64,000 nt of DNA from Bradyrhizobium manausense. Lineage in GTDB: Bacteria; Pseudomonadota; Alphaproteobacteria; Rhizobiales; Xanthobacteraceae. Position 1 is the first letter of the stretch. Each line of letters opens with the position of its first letter. Under the pieces are notes generated by a model. The model made no database searches and was not told where the DNA came from. It saw only the letters and a list, made by a program, of their open reading frames with translations. Shown here one piece after another: positions 24,994 through 33,685 of this stretch. Location: NCBI RefSeq assembly GCF_018129685.1, contig NZ_JAFCLG010000006.1, positions 248,001-312,000 on the forward strand, in the 5' to 3' direction. The position numbers were made by a program, and so were the translations under genes.

Positions 24994-25986
24994 CTATCCC
25001 AGCTTGAACAACGCCTGCAAAAATTCCACCACGGCTTTCCGCGACTCCGCGGCCGTCGTCGGATTGCCGCCGACATGCGGATTGAGATCGACGCAGGCGT
25101 CCTTGTAGGTGAACGGCGCGTTCGTATCGGCATTCATCAGCACGCTGCCGTCGCCTTCCCTGATATGGCAGTTGCGCACCGTCTGCGCATTGGCCGACAC
25201 GACGACCGTATTGACGCCGAGCAGGCCGCTGTCGAAGCCGTGCGCGCTATCAGGGTATTCGGTCAGCACCACATCGCGGCCCGCGGCCTTGAGCCGTTCG
25301 ACGAAGGCCTTGCAGCTCTTCACGGGATTATAGTCGTCGGGCGTTCCATGGAAGATGCGGATCGGGCGCGCCGCGACCTCGGTGTCAGTCTGATAGGTCG
25401 TCGAGCAATCCGGATAGAACGGGATGTAGGCCGCGAACTGCACGCCGGACTTGTTCCAGAGCCTGTGGAAGCGGTCGAGGCTCGCATAGAGCGTCGCCTG
25501 GCCACCGCGCGAAAAACCCATCAGCACGATGCGATCAGGGTCGACGCGCGGATGCTTCGCCAAAATCTCCAGCGAGCGGTAGATGTCGATGATCAGATTG
25601 AGCCGGCCGAGCAGGGCCTGGTTCGGCCCCGTGACTGTCAGCCCGCGGCCGGTAAAACCGTCGATCACGAAGGTCGAGATGCCCATGGCGTTGAATTCGC
25701 GCACCCAGGCGTCCGTGGTCGGGCCAACGCCGCTCGAGCCGTGCATCAGCACCACGACCGGCATCTTGCCGGTGCCCTGCGCGACGCGGAATTCGCCGGC
25801 GACGGTGACCGGCGTGCCGGCCGCCGCATCGCCGCTGAGGAATTGCTGGTCGGAGAGAGTGAGCGACGGAATCGGGAAGATCTCGGTCCTGGCAGGGGCT
25901 TCCTTGGGGAGCGATTGCGCGCTGGCGAGCACGGTTGAAGCGCAGAGCGCGATGAGAGCCATGGTGACGCGGAATGCCGTCGGCAT
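24994..25986 (-). CDS. Secreted dienelactone-hydrolase-like alpha/beta hydrolase
   Basis: The 330-residue protein starts with a signal peptide (1-24, ASAQ). It then shows an alpha/beta hydrolase fold with an oxyanion HGSSGVGP at 82-89, a nucleophile elbow GFSRGG with Ser159, Asp217 or Asp218, and His249 in DSAHGFD. It resembles the dienelactone hydrolase family in overall layout but is exported, so a periplasmic esterase of unknown substrate is the safest call. Confidence 0.82.
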   Translation of the reverse strand: MPTAFRVTMALIALCASTVLASAQSLPKEAPARTEIFPIPSLTLSDQQFLSGDAAAGTPVTVAGEFRVAQGTGKMPVVVLMHGSSGVGPTTDAWVREFNAMGISTFVIDGFTGRGLTVTGPNQALLGRLNLIIDIYRSLEILAKHPRVDPDRIVLMGFSRGGQATLYASLDRFHRLWNKSGVQFAAYIPFYPDCSTTYQTDTEVAARPIRIFHGTPDDYNPVKSCKAFVERLKAAGRDVVLTEYPDSAHGFDSGLLGVNTVVVSANAQTVRNCHIREGDGSVLMNADTNAPFTYKDACVDLNPHVGGNPTTAAESRKAVVEFLQALFKLG

Positions 25987-26058
25987 CGGATCCTCCCCTT
26001 ATGATTTTCGGGAAGTAGACCAACGGTCGCGCGCGCTGTCAATTTGCGCGCCGGCGGC

Positions 26059-26655
26059 TCACGCCTTTTCGGCCGGCTTCTTCGCGGTCAGCGCCTGGTC
26101 GATGGCAAAGCCGCCGATCTCGCTCATCGCCTGCGAGATCACGTCGCCCTTCCGCGCAAAGCCGCTGGAGAGATAATCGAACTGCGTTCGCGCCAGCCGC
26201 AGCACCTCGATCGGCACGGAGATGACGGTCTCGTTGAAACTATCGACGGAGGCGCGCAATGCATCGAGCTCGGTGGTGAGCTTGCCGATATGGCTTTCCG
26301 CATCCTGCATCAGGCCGAGCAGCTTGCCGCGCTCGGTGTCGAAAGCGTCGCGCTCGGCGGCTGCCGCGGCGGTCACGTCCGCAAGCTGCGCCCGCAGCGC
26401 CTCGATCTGCCGAACCATGGCGTCGGAGGCGAGCTCGGCGGCTTCGTGCCGTTCGGCATTGCGCGTGCTCTCTTCCTGCGCCTGGTGATAGAGCCGCTCG
26501 GCGGACATCGCCCGGTGCGACAGCGACTCGATCAAGCTTGCCGCGCGCAGCAGCATCTCGCCGTTCCGGCCCGACACCATGCTGGCCATTCGCCGCAGGA
26601 AGTCGGTGGTCTCGGACGTGCTGTTCGGAGGCAGGGGAACGACCGTGGCGGACAT
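26059..26655 (-). CDS. Coiled-coil protein of unknown function
   Basis: The 198-residue protein is mostly helical. A long coiled-coil stretch with Ala/Glu/Leu heptads covers about residues 50-150. The C-terminus contains a conserved-looking VLRLARTQFDYLSSGFARKGDVI. I do not recognise a family with certainty; phasin-like proteins share this style, but I claim no more. I chose the start at 26655 (MSATVVPLPP) rather than the longer frame at 26766, whose first 37 residues look non-coding. Confidence 0.6.
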   Translation of the reverse strand: MSATVVPLPPNSTSETTDFLRRMASMVSGRNGEMLLRAASLIESLSHRAMSAERLYHQAQEESTRNAERHEAAELASDAMVRQIEALRAQLADVTAAAAAERDAFDTERGKLLGLMQDAESHIGKLTTELDALRASVDSFNETVISVPIEVLRLARTQFDYLSSGFARKGDVISQAMSEIGGFAIDQALTAKKPAEKA

Positions 26656-26814
26656 GAGGTGATGCTTGCAGCCGGACGTGATGACCGCCGCCGTACCGAC
26701 TGAGCTCACGCAACATTCGGCGCCTGATCGAAAGGGGAGCAAGCCTGAATCGCCCGGCCGGGTCAACCGACCTGCACGGGCAAATCGTGCTCATCCCGCT
26801 GCTCGTGCCGGGAG

Positions 26815-27219
26815 TCAGGCCTCTTTTTGCCGGCCGATCCGCCCCAGATGGGTGAAGCCGAAGCCGGCGGAATATTTCAGCCCATAGCCCAGCGCCCGGT
26901 CGAAGCCGATATGGGCCAGCCAGATCAAGGCGATGGACAGGGTGAGGGGCGCGGCGAGGCCGAAACCCAGCGTCATCAGGATCACCGGCGCGAGGTAGCT
27001 ATGGACGGCGTTGTAGACCAGCGCGCCGAATTTGGCGTCCGACAGATAGGCCAGGAAGCTCAGATCGGGGACGAAGAAGAGCAGGGCGTAGACCCACCAC
27101 GAGCCGTCCCAGGCGACATAGAGCGCCGTCATGGCGGCGAACAGAACGAGCCCCTCCAGCCGCAGCATCATCCTGACCCCGCCGGTCACGTGGCCTGCGT
27201 CAACAGCTCTCTCGTCCAT
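26815..27219 (-). CDS. DUF4260 family membrane protein
   Basis: The 134-residue protein has three or four hydrophobic segments. It carries motifs of the DUF4260 family: FFVPDLSFLAYL near 48-59, YNAVHSYLAPVIL near 69-81, and WLAHIGFDRALGYGLKY near 101-117. The family's role is unknown. The ATG at 27219 is preceded by GCGAGG. Confidence 0.8.
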   Translation of the reverse strand: MDERAVDAGHVTGGVRMMLRLEGLVLFAAMTALYVAWDGSWWVYALLFFVPDLSFLAYLSDAKFGALVYNAVHSYLAPVILMTLGFGLAAPLTLSIALIWLAHIGFDRALGYGLKYSAGFGFTHLGRIGRQKEA

Positions 27220-27364
27220 CCTCGCCTCCCGGGCAAAACTTTGTAATTCCTTGCGCTTTCACGCTGCGGCAGGGCAGCCCTGCGGCGCCGAAAGCCGCTT
27301 CCCGGCTTGCAAAATGCCGTGTTAGAACCCGCATCACTTAAGGCTTAAGAACTGGCGGGAGCAA

Positions 27365-28897
27365 ATGAAACATATCCTGGACGCCCTTGAAGACCGTCGT
27401 GCCGGCGCCAAGCTCGGCGGCGGGGAGAAGCGCATCGAGGCGCAGCATGCCCGCGGCAAGCTGACCGCGCGCGAGCGCATCGAGCTGCTGCTCGACAAGG
27501 GATCGTTCGAGGAGTTCGACATGTTCGTCGAGCACCGCTCCACCGAGTTCGGCATGGAGAAGAACAAGATCCCCGGCGACGGCGTCGTCACCGGCTGGGG
27601 CACCGTCAACGGCCGCAAGACCTTCGTCTTCGCCAAGGACTTCACCGTGTTCGGCGGCTCGCTGTCCGAGACCCACGCGCTGAAGATCACGAAACTTCAG
27701 GACATGGCGATGAAGGCGCGGGCGCCCATCATCGGCCTCTATGACGCCGGCGGCGCCCGCATCCAGGAGGGCGTCGCCGCGCTCGCCGGCTATTCCTACG
27801 TGTTCCGCCGCAACGTGCTCGCCTCGGGCGTGATCCCGCAGATCTCGGTCATCATGGGCCCCTGCGCCGGCGGCGACGTCTATTCGCCTGCCATGACCGA
27901 CTTCATCTTCATGGTGAAGAACACCAGCTACATGTTCGTCACCGGCCCCGACGTGGTGAAGACCGTCACCAACGAGGTTGTCACCGCCGAAGAGCTCGGC
28001 GGCGCCAGCGTGCACGCCACGCGCTCCTCGATCGCTGACGGTGCCTTCGAGAACGACGTCGAGACGCTTCTGCAGATGCGGCGCCTGATCGACTTCCTGC
28101 CGTCGAACAATACCGACGGCGTGCCGGAATGGCCGAGCTTCGACGACACCGCCCGTATCGACATGTCGTTGGATACGCTGATCCCCGACAATCCGAACAA
28201 GCCCTACGACATGAAGGAACTGATCCTCAAGGTCGTGGACGAGGGCGATTTCTTCGAGATCGCGGAAGCCTTCGCCAAGAACATCGTTACCGGCTTTGGC
28301 CGCATCGCCGGCCGCACCGTCGGCTTCGTCGCCAACCAGCCGATGGTGCTGGCCGGCGTGCTCGACAGCGATGCGTCGCGCAAGGCCGCGCGCTTTGTTC
28401 GGTTTTGCGATGCCTTCAACATCCCGATCGTCACCTTCGTCGACGTGCCGGGCTTCCTGCCCGGCACGAGCCAAGAATATGGCGGCCTGATCAAGCATGG
28501 CGCCAAGCTGCTGTTCGCCTATTCGCAGTGCACCGTGCCGCTGGTGACCATCATCACCCGCAAGGCCTATGGCGGCGCCTTCGACGTCATGGCGTCGAAG
28601 GAAATCGGCGCCGACATGAACTACGCCTGGCCGACCGCACAGATCGCCGTCATGGGCGCCAAGGGCGCGGTCGAGATTATCTTCCGCAGCGACATCGGCG
28701 ACCCCGACAAGATCGCCGCCCGCACCAAGGAATACGAAGACCGCTTCCTGTCACCCTTCATCGCCGCCGAGCGCGGCTATATCGACGACGTCATCATGCC
28801 GCACTCGACCCGCAAGCGGATCGCGCGCGCGCTGGCAATGCTGAAGGACAAGAAGGTGGAAGCGCCGGCGAAGAAGCACGACAATCTGCCGTTGTGA
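27365..28897 (+). CDS. pccB: Propionyl-CoA/acyl-CoA carboxylase carboxyltransferase (beta) subunit
   Basis: The 510-residue protein carries the two crotonase-like carboxyltransferase domains. The N-domain shows GGKLTARERIELLLD-type residues, DFTVFGGSLSE and GLYDAGGARIQEG near 123-135. The C-domain shows FVDVPGFLPGTSQE near 358-371 and YGGAFDVMASKEIGAD. It transfers carboxyl from biotin to propionyl-CoA, giving methylmalonyl-CoA. The biotin carboxylase subunit is not adjacent. GGGAG precedes the ATG. Confidence 0.93.
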   Translation: MKHILDALEDRRAGAKLGGGEKRIEAQHARGKLTARERIELLLDKGSFEEFDMFVEHRSTEFGMEKNKIPGDGVVTGWGTVNGRKTFVFAKDFTVFGGSLSETHALKITKLQDMAMKARAPIIGLYDAGGARIQEGVAALAGYSYVFRRNVLASGVIPQISVIMGPCAGGDVYSPAMTDFIFMVKNTSYMFVTGPDVVKTVTNEVVTAEELGGASVHATRSSIADGAFENDVETLLQMRRLIDFLPSNNTDGVPEWPSFDDTARIDMSLDTLIPDNPNKPYDMKELILKVVDEGDFFEIAEAFAKNIVTGFGRIAGRTVGFVANQPMVLAGVLDSDASRKAARFVRFCDAFNIPIVTFVDVPGFLPGTSQEYGGLIKHGAKLLFAYSQCTVPLVTIITRKAYGGAFDVMASKEIGADMNYAWPTAQIAVMGAKGAVEIIFRSDIGDPDKIAARTKEYEDRFLSPFIAAERGYIDDVIMPHSTRKRIARALAMLKDKKVEAPAKKHDNLPL

Positions 28898-28905
28898 GAT
28901 GAGCA

Positions 28906-28986
28906 TAGGGCGGATATCGAAGCGTAATCCGCCCACCTTTTCGACGATGCTTGCGGCGGATTACGGCTGCGCCTAATCCGCCCTAC
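28906..28986. repeat. GGCGGATTA-type palindromic extragenic repeat
   Basis: Two arms, TAGGGCGGAT...GCGTAATCCGCCC and GGCGGATTACG...CTAATCCGCCCTA, make an extended inverted repeat between pccB and the next gene. A second copy lies at 30356-30443. Such elements are scattered through bradyrhizobial intergenic DNA. Confidence 0.75.
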
Positions 28987-29012
28987 AATCCGGATCCGGC
29001 GCACGTAATCCC

Positions 29013-29360
29013 ATGACCTCAGACGATCCGACCGACGAAATCTCCGATATCGAAGACCGGATCGAGCGGCTCGCCGCGATCGCCGAACGGTGCCGGAAGT
29101 ACATCCTGGCTTCCAAGATCGCGATCGGAAGCGGTGCGGCGCTGCTGTTGGTCACCATCCTCGGCCTGTTTGGGTTTGGACAGACCGCCGCGCTCGGGTC
29201 GATCGCGTTGATCCTCGGCGGCATCGTCTCGGTCGGCTCGAACATCAGCACGCTGCGGCAGACGGACGATGCGATCGGCATGGCCGAGGCGCGCCGGTCG
29301 GCGTTGATCGGCAGGATCGATTTGCGTGTGGTCGCCGATACGCCGATGAAGCTGGTGTAG
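29013..29360 (+). CDS. Small membrane protein of unknown function
   Basis: The 115-residue protein has an acidic N-terminus with a short coiled coil (ISDIEDRIERLAAIAERC) and two transmembrane segments at about 32-50 and 54-72. A soluble tail follows that contains DDAIGMAEARRSALIGRIDLR. I do not recognise a named family. The gene stands alone between repeats. Confidence 0.65.
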   Translation: MTSDDPTDEISDIEDRIERLAAIAERCRKYILASKIAIGSGAALLLVTILGLFGFGQTAALGSIALILGGIVSVGSNISTLRQTDDAIGMAEARRSALIGRIDLRVVADTPMKLV

Positions 29361-29369
29361 CGCGCGGCC

Positions 29370-29522
29370 TCATGCGGCCGTCTTGACGTTCAGAGCCTGC
29401 AACTCCGCGCGGCATTCGGCGGCGAAGGCCTGAAGCCGTTCCGCGGCTTGCCGGTCGAGGATCGCCTTCGCCAGGCGCTCGGCGCGGGCGACTTGCTCTC
29501 TGAGATAATCGATGCGGGCCAT
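29370..29522 (-). CDS. Small helical protein, 50 residues
   Basis: The short frame starts MARIDYLREQVARAERLA and ends ELQALNVKTAA. It is strongly amphipathic and probably one or two helices. GGTGAC lies before the ATG, a weak ribosome-binding site. Its codon use matches the genome (GC-rich third positions). It resembles many short alphaproteobacterial hypotheticals of this form, but no function can be assigned. It is convergent with the preceding membrane-protein gene, with 9 bp between stops. Confidence 0.55.
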   Translation of the reverse strand: MARIDYLREQVARAERLAKAILDRQAAERLQAFAAECRAELQALNVKTAA

Positions 29523-29628
29523 GTGTCACCTTCCGCCAGAAAAACCTATGGCGATAATTTGAGGCAAATTGCTTCGTTCCAGCGGCCTTGAGCCTATGGC
29601 TAACCCGGGGTTAACAATGTGCGGTGGG

Positions 29629-30282
29629 TCACATCCCGCGTGCCTTATCCGCTGCCGCGAAATGGGCCATCTGATCCGCATGGGCCTTGGCGAAGGCCGG
29701 GCGGCCAGTCGCACGCGCGACGTAGGCGCGGCAGGCGGGACTGTCCGCCAGTCCGTCGAAACCATCGGCCACCCGCAGCACATCCGCCATCAGGATGTCG
29801 GCGACGGAGAACGTGCCCGCCAGCCATTCGCGCGCCGCCAGCACCGGCTCGAGACGCATGAGGCGCAGCTTGAGGAAGTCGTCGACGAATTTCCACGCCG
29901 CGGTGTCGCTCGGGTGTTTCATGAACTTCGACATCGTCCAGGGCAGGCTTGCCATCTCCACCGAATTGAGCGCGCCGAACACCCATTCCGTCGCCTCAGC
30001 GCGGCCGCGCGGATCTGATGGCAGCAGCCGATCGCTGAGCCCGCCGAGATGCAGCAGGATCGCGCCGCTCTCGAAGATCGAGATGTCGCCATCGGTGAGC
30101 CACGGCACCTGGCCGAACGGCTGGTGCGCCAGATGCGCAGGACCACGGTCGTCGAACGGCGTGCTGGCGACGCGATAGGGCAAGCCGGCCTCTTCGAGCG
30201 CCCAGCGCACCCTGAGGTCGCGGACATAGCCGCGCGGCGGCGGGGGAACCCAGTCATACGTGATCAAGGTGAGGTTGGGCAT
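29629..30282 (-). CDS. Glutathione S-transferase family protein
   Basis: The 217-residue protein has a thioredoxin-fold N-domain with VPWLTDGDISIFESGAI, which includes the cis-Pro and the glutathione-binding Glu-Ser, and a helical C-domain with TFSVADILMADVLR. Substrate unknown. I chose the start at 30282 (MPNLTLITYDW), 22 codons inside the open frame. It ends in a poor-repeat region and has no obvious operon partner. Confidence 0.88.
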   Translation of the reverse strand: MPNLTLITYDWVPPPPRGYVRDLRVRWALEEAGLPYRVASTPFDDRGPAHLAHQPFGQVPWLTDGDISIFESGAILLHLGGLSDRLLPSDPRGRAEATEWVFGALNSVEMASLPWTMSKFMKHPSDTAAWKFVDDFLKLRLMRLEPVLAAREWLAGTFSVADILMADVLRVADGFDGLADSPACRAYVARATGRPAFAKAHADQMAHFAAADKARGM

Positions 30283-30355
30283 GCTCTGTCTCCGTGCTGT
30301 CTCGGGCCTAGGACGGATGGAGGCGGCGCGTTCCGACATGAGCGACACTTTTTTG

Positions 30356-30443
30356 TGGGGTGGATTAGCCGAAGGCGTAATCCGCCGACGCCTGTCTCGC
30401 CGGATGGAGGCGTTGGCGGATTACGCTTCGCTAATTCGCCCTA
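30356..30443. repeat. GGCGGATTA-type palindromic extragenic repeat, second copy
   Basis: GGTGGATTAGCCGAAGGCG, then CGTAATCCGCC, and GGCGGATTACGCTTCGCTAA form the arms. It is the same family as 28906-28986 and lies in the 190-bp gap between the GST and a secreted protein gene. Confidence 0.75.
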
Positions 30444-30472
30444 TCACCGCGGTGCCCAAATCGAATCCCGGC

Positions 30473-30925
30473 TTACCGACACGCCGGATAGCCGAAGCGC
30501 TTGATGATCTCGCTTCCCGAGATCGGATGGAACGCGAAGGTGTCCATGAAATGGTTGTCTGTGACGTATTGGCGCAAGGCGGCGTTGTAGGTGCTGAGCA
30601 TCTGTTGCGTGGAAGAGGCGCTGATGATTCCTTTCTGCATGTTTCCGCCGGCGTGAAACAGCAGTGTCGCGCCCGGCGAGACGCAAACGTTGCGGATCGA
30701 CAGGAACATGGTGCAGGCGGATTGACAGTGGCTGTCGATGCGGAAGCGTTCGCCGGAGGCATTGTACTGCTGGATCACGTTCAGGAACTGCCCAAACGCG
30801 TAGGCATCGCGGGCGCCGTAGCCCATGCGGAGCGACGAGACGGAGCCATCGGCGTGGGCCTGATGTCCCGCCAGAAAAAACCCAAGCGTACCCAACGCGC
30901 GCGCCAATCGCAGCCATCGCTTCAT
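30473..30925 (-). CDS. Secreted ClpP/crotonase-fold-like protein of unknown function
   Basis: The 150-residue product has a signal peptide (about 1-25). Its core contains the segment IDSHCQSACTMFLSIRN followed by VSPGATLLFHAGG. A Ser in an SACT context and a following FHAG is the pattern seen in periplasmic ClpP-like hypothetical proteins, in which Ser and His may be catalytic. That resemblance is by motif only. I chose the start at 30925, which gives the signal peptide; the longer frame at 31033 runs into the next gene. Confidence 0.55.
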   Translation of the reverse strand: MKRWLRLARALGTLGFFLAGHQAHADGSVSSLRMGYGARDAYAFGQFLNVIQQYNASGERFRIDSHCQSACTMFLSIRNVCVSPGATLLFHAGGNMQKGIISASSTQQMLSTYNAALRQYVTDNHFMDTFAFHPISGSEIIKRFGYPACR

Positions 30926-30974
30926 ATGATTCTCCTGAAATCGATTGGTGAAAATTGATGTTGATGTTTTGCCT

Positions 30975-32933
30975 TTACAGCCCGAGCTTCGCCAGCTTGC
31001 CTTGCTTGGCAGCTTCCACTGCGCGCTCCGCATCTTCAGGCAACAGCGTCCGCTCCGCGACCTGCCGCGCCGCCTCGCGCTTCACCGCGGCCACATAAGC
31101 CCCGTCATCGGCATAACGCTCGGCAATCGACGGCCTGGGATCGTGCACCTCTTTCCGCGCCGCTTCCGTCGGTGCGAACGGCACGACGGCGCCTTGCAGC
31201 GGATAGAGCGCGGTCGGGCCAAAGCCTTGCGCGCGCGGATTCCAGGCGGTGTAGGTCGCGCGGGGCACGGCGAGCGCAAGCTGGCGAATGCCCGCGATGG
31301 CCATGCCGTCGTCGTCCGCCTTCGGCACGAACACGGGATAGCGTCCGATTTCCTTGGGCGGCAGCACGCTCTGGTCGGAGAAGGCGGCCAGCGTATGGAT
31401 TCCGGCATAGGGCAGGCCGGGGATGTCGGTCGGCACGGCGCCTTGCGCCGATACCAGCGTGCCATGGGCGCGCATGGGGACGCGGCTTGCGGGCGGCCTC
31501 GTGCCGTCGCTGATCCAGGCGTTGAGGTCGGTGAGCAGCGCGCGCATCGGCATGCCCGCATGCATCGGGTTCTGCGGCAGCGACATCGCAGGCAGGCCCT
31601 TCTTCATCACGTCAGCGGCCTCGGCGAAATGCGGCGTGCCCGCGATCATGTAGGCGCGGATGTTGTCGGGGAGGTCGAGGTGATTGCCGGCCAAATCAGT
31701 CACCAGCAGCGAGGCGTGCGAGGCCCACCATTCGTGCTCGCTATCGGTCTGCATCACCTTCGGGCAGGTGGCCGAGAGCGAGCAGCGACGCAGCAGGCCG
31801 TCGGTCTCGCCGGAATAGGGATCGCTCAGCGTCGCATAAGTGAAGGGGAACAGATCGGCCTGCCACGCCGGATCCTGCATGTGGCGCGGATTGCGGCCGG
31901 GCTGGCCGAAGCGGACATTGGTCGCCATCCGCCGTGTGCCGGCGACGTGGGGCATCAGGCCGTCGAACACCGTGCGGCCCTGGAGATCCTCGTTGAAGCC
32001 GAGATAGAGAAAGTCGCGCAGGAAGCGGCCGGATTGCGAGACGCCGAACCCGATGGCGCGGCTGACCGAGGGGTGCAGGCCGTCGAGCAGCGGGTTGGCT
32101 GGCGTCTCGTCGTGACGAAGGAAGCTGACGACGTCGCGCACGGCCGCAAAACCCATGCCGAGCGGCACGGGATCTCGCGCGGTGTAGGTGATCTCGTATA
32201 GCGCGCCCGCATCAAAACCGTCAGGCCGGGTGATTTCCACCGTGGTGGGATCGACCAGCTTCGCCGAGAGGCCGGGCGGTGTCTGCCTTGCATTGGCCCA
32301 GGCCGCGCGCACGGTGACATTGAGATTGGCGGGATCGGCGGCTGGCCAGGTCAGCGTGGCGCGTGCGGGGCTCGTCGTGTTGTCGAAGATGACTTCTTCA
32401 CGCGCGGGGCCGGCAATGTTCTTGATGACAGGCGCGGACATCGCCAATTGTCCCGGCTTGGACGGGATATCGCCCTGCCAGCCGACCCAGACCATCGTGT
32501 AGCCTTGCCGGTGCAGGAAGCCGATGCCGGCATCCTCGGCCTTGTCGGCAATGTTGGCGCCGGGCTGGGCTGAATCATCGAACAATTGCGGCGCAAGCTT
32601 GCGGCCGCGATTGGGCACGTCAAGCAGCAGCGTGCCATTGCCGTGCGTGGGGTCGGTCGGCCTGAGGATCACGACGTCGGCGATGGCCTCGACCTTGCTA
32701 TCGGCATTGCGCGGCGCCAGCGCAAGATCGGTGATGACGGCGTTGCGGTCATCGGCCGGGTTGAGCGCGAAGGTCGCGCGGGCGGTGATGCGCTCATAGG
32801 TGCCGACAGTGCCGAAGCCGCGGCCGGCAAAGGCCGGCACGCGTTCGGTGATGTCGAAGCGGACGATCTCGGCGCGCGCGGCAAGGGGGAGGACGCAAGC
32901 GATCGCGATGACGCCCGTGATGGTCTTGCGCAT
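30975..32933 (-). CDS. Secreted alpha/beta-hydrolase-domain protein, 652 residues
   Basis: A signal peptide (1-21) precedes a large protein of the alpha/beta hydrolase domain family found in proteobacteria. The likely nucleophile lies in FGVSQSGRFLRDFLY (Ser299 or Ser301), and a conserved HEWWASHASLLVTD and a GTPHFAEA region follow. The substrate is unknown; esterase activity is inferred. The next gene on the same strand starts 50 bp downstream, so the pair may be co-transcribed. It is divergent from a small ORF. Confidence 0.78.
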   Translation of the reverse strand: MRKTITGVIAIACVLPLAARAEIVRFDITERVPAFAGRGFGTVGTYERITARATFALNPADDRNAVITDLALAPRNADSKVEAIADVVILRPTDPTHGNGTLLLDVPNRGRKLAPQLFDDSAQPGANIADKAEDAGIGFLHRQGYTMVWVGWQGDIPSKPGQLAMSAPVIKNIAGPAREEVIFDNTTSPARATLTWPAADPANLNVTVRAAWANARQTPPGLSAKLVDPTTVEITRPDGFDAGALYEITYTARDPVPLGMGFAAVRDVVSFLRHDETPANPLLDGLHPSVSRAIGFGVSQSGRFLRDFLYLGFNEDLQGRTVFDGLMPHVAGTRRMATNVRFGQPGRNPRHMQDPAWQADLFPFTYATLSDPYSGETDGLLRRCSLSATCPKVMQTDSEHEWWASHASLLVTDLAGNHLDLPDNIRAYMIAGTPHFAEAADVMKKGLPAMSLPQNPMHAGMPMRALLTDLNAWISDGTRPPASRVPMRAHGTLVSAQGAVPTDIPGLPYAGIHTLAAFSDQSVLPPKEIGRYPVFVPKADDDGMAIAGIRQLALAVPRATYTAWNPRAQGFGPTALYPLQGAVVPFAPTEAARKEVHDPRPSIAERYADDGAYVAAVKREAARQVAERTLLPEDAERAVEAAKQGKLAKLGL

Positions 32934-33038
32934 GGCCCGTCCTTCCCTGATGTCGCGCGATCATGTTCCGTCGCGCGGGCTCTTTGTTGCGGGCAATATA
33001 ACCGGCACTGCTGCGGCCAAACAACAGGAGGAAATCCG

Positions 33039-33164
33039 ATGCCCGCTGCCTATTTCGTCGTCCGCGCCATCGATGCGCTGAAGCAGCTCGTCGCAGATTT
33101 CAACCGTGACTGGCCCGAGGTGGAACGCTCGCGCGAGACGCTGGTGCAGGAGTTTGGGACGTAG
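33039..33164 (+). CDS. Small protein, 41 residues
   Basis: The ATG follows a near-perfect AGGAGGAAA Shine-Dalgarno element, which is why I accept the gene. The product starts MPAAYFVVRAIDALKQLV and ends LVQEFGT. It is acidic and probably helical. No family is recognised. It lies in the divergent spacer of the hydrolase gene. Confidence 0.5.
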   Translation: MPAAYFVVRAIDALKQLVADFNRDWPEVERSRETLVQEFGT

Positions 33165-33277
33165 CGCGCATCCCTGTCACCTTTGCAATGAACCTGAACG
33201 CGCGATTCAGCCGCAGTTCATCTCGCGGGCCCGACACTTCCTCTGCATCACGCGATCGATGAATCAGAGGACAAGTC

Positions 33278-33574
33278 ATGGAGCGCCGGAACTTTTTGAA
33301 ACTTGCATTCGGTGTCGCGGCGGGAGCTGCCGTGTTCACCACCGTCGCACAGGCCGCGCCGCTGGCGCCGCAGGTGCTCGGCCATGGCGGCGTGCCGCTC
33401 GCCAATCCGGACGCTCATCCCGCGGTTACCAGCGGCGAGGAGGCCGCCCAGCTCAAGCCCGAGCAGGTGCGCTGGGGCCATGGGCACTGGCATCACCGCC
33501 ACTGGGGCTGGCGCCGTCGTCATTGGGGCTGGCATCGTCGCTGGCACCATCATCGGCATTGGCGCCGCTGGTGA
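33278..33574 (+). CDS. Tat-exported His/Trp/Arg-rich small protein
   Basis: The 98-residue product has a twin-arginine-type signal (ERRNFLKLAFG, with hydrophobic core to about residue 27). The mature part ends in about 35 residues that are almost only His, Trp, Arg and Gly. Such a tail could bind metal ions or heme, or simply be surface-adhesive; neither is shown. A good terminator follows. Related short proteins are common in bradyrhizobia. Confidence 0.7.
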   Translation: MERRNFLKLAFGVAAGAAVFTTVAQAAPLAPQVLGHGGVPLANPDAHPAVTSGEEAAQLKPEQVRWGHGHWHHRHWGWRRRHWGWHRRWHHHRHWRRW

Positions 33575-33587
33575 CGACGGCCCGACT

Positions 33588-33616
33588 GAAAAAGGGGATC
33601 TCGCGATCCCCTTTTT
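33588..33616 (+). terminator. Terminator after the His/Trp-rich protein gene
   Basis: AAAAAGGGGATC and GATCCCCTTTTT flank a 4-base loop, giving a 12-bp stem with a T-run. It lies 14 bp after the stop. Confidence 0.85.
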
Positions 33617-33633
33617 GCTATCGCGTCCATAAT

Positions 33634-33671
33634 GAAAACGGCCGCGCGGGCTCATCCTGCGCGGCCGTTTC
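33634..33671 (-). terminator. Terminator after the GCG/CRP-type secreted protein gene
   Basis: AAACGGCCGCGC and GCGCGGCCGTTT form a perfect 12-bp stem around an 11-base loop, with TTTTC on the minus-strand side. It serves the minus-strand gene ending at 33686, so two terminators face each other in the convergent gap. Confidence 0.8.
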
Positions 33672-33685
33672 GCAAGCGAAAATTA

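Noticed and set aside
24890..25108. Plus-strand frame after the FlhB-C-like gene
   Set aside because: It covers an extragenic repeat and the antisense of the hydrolase gene.
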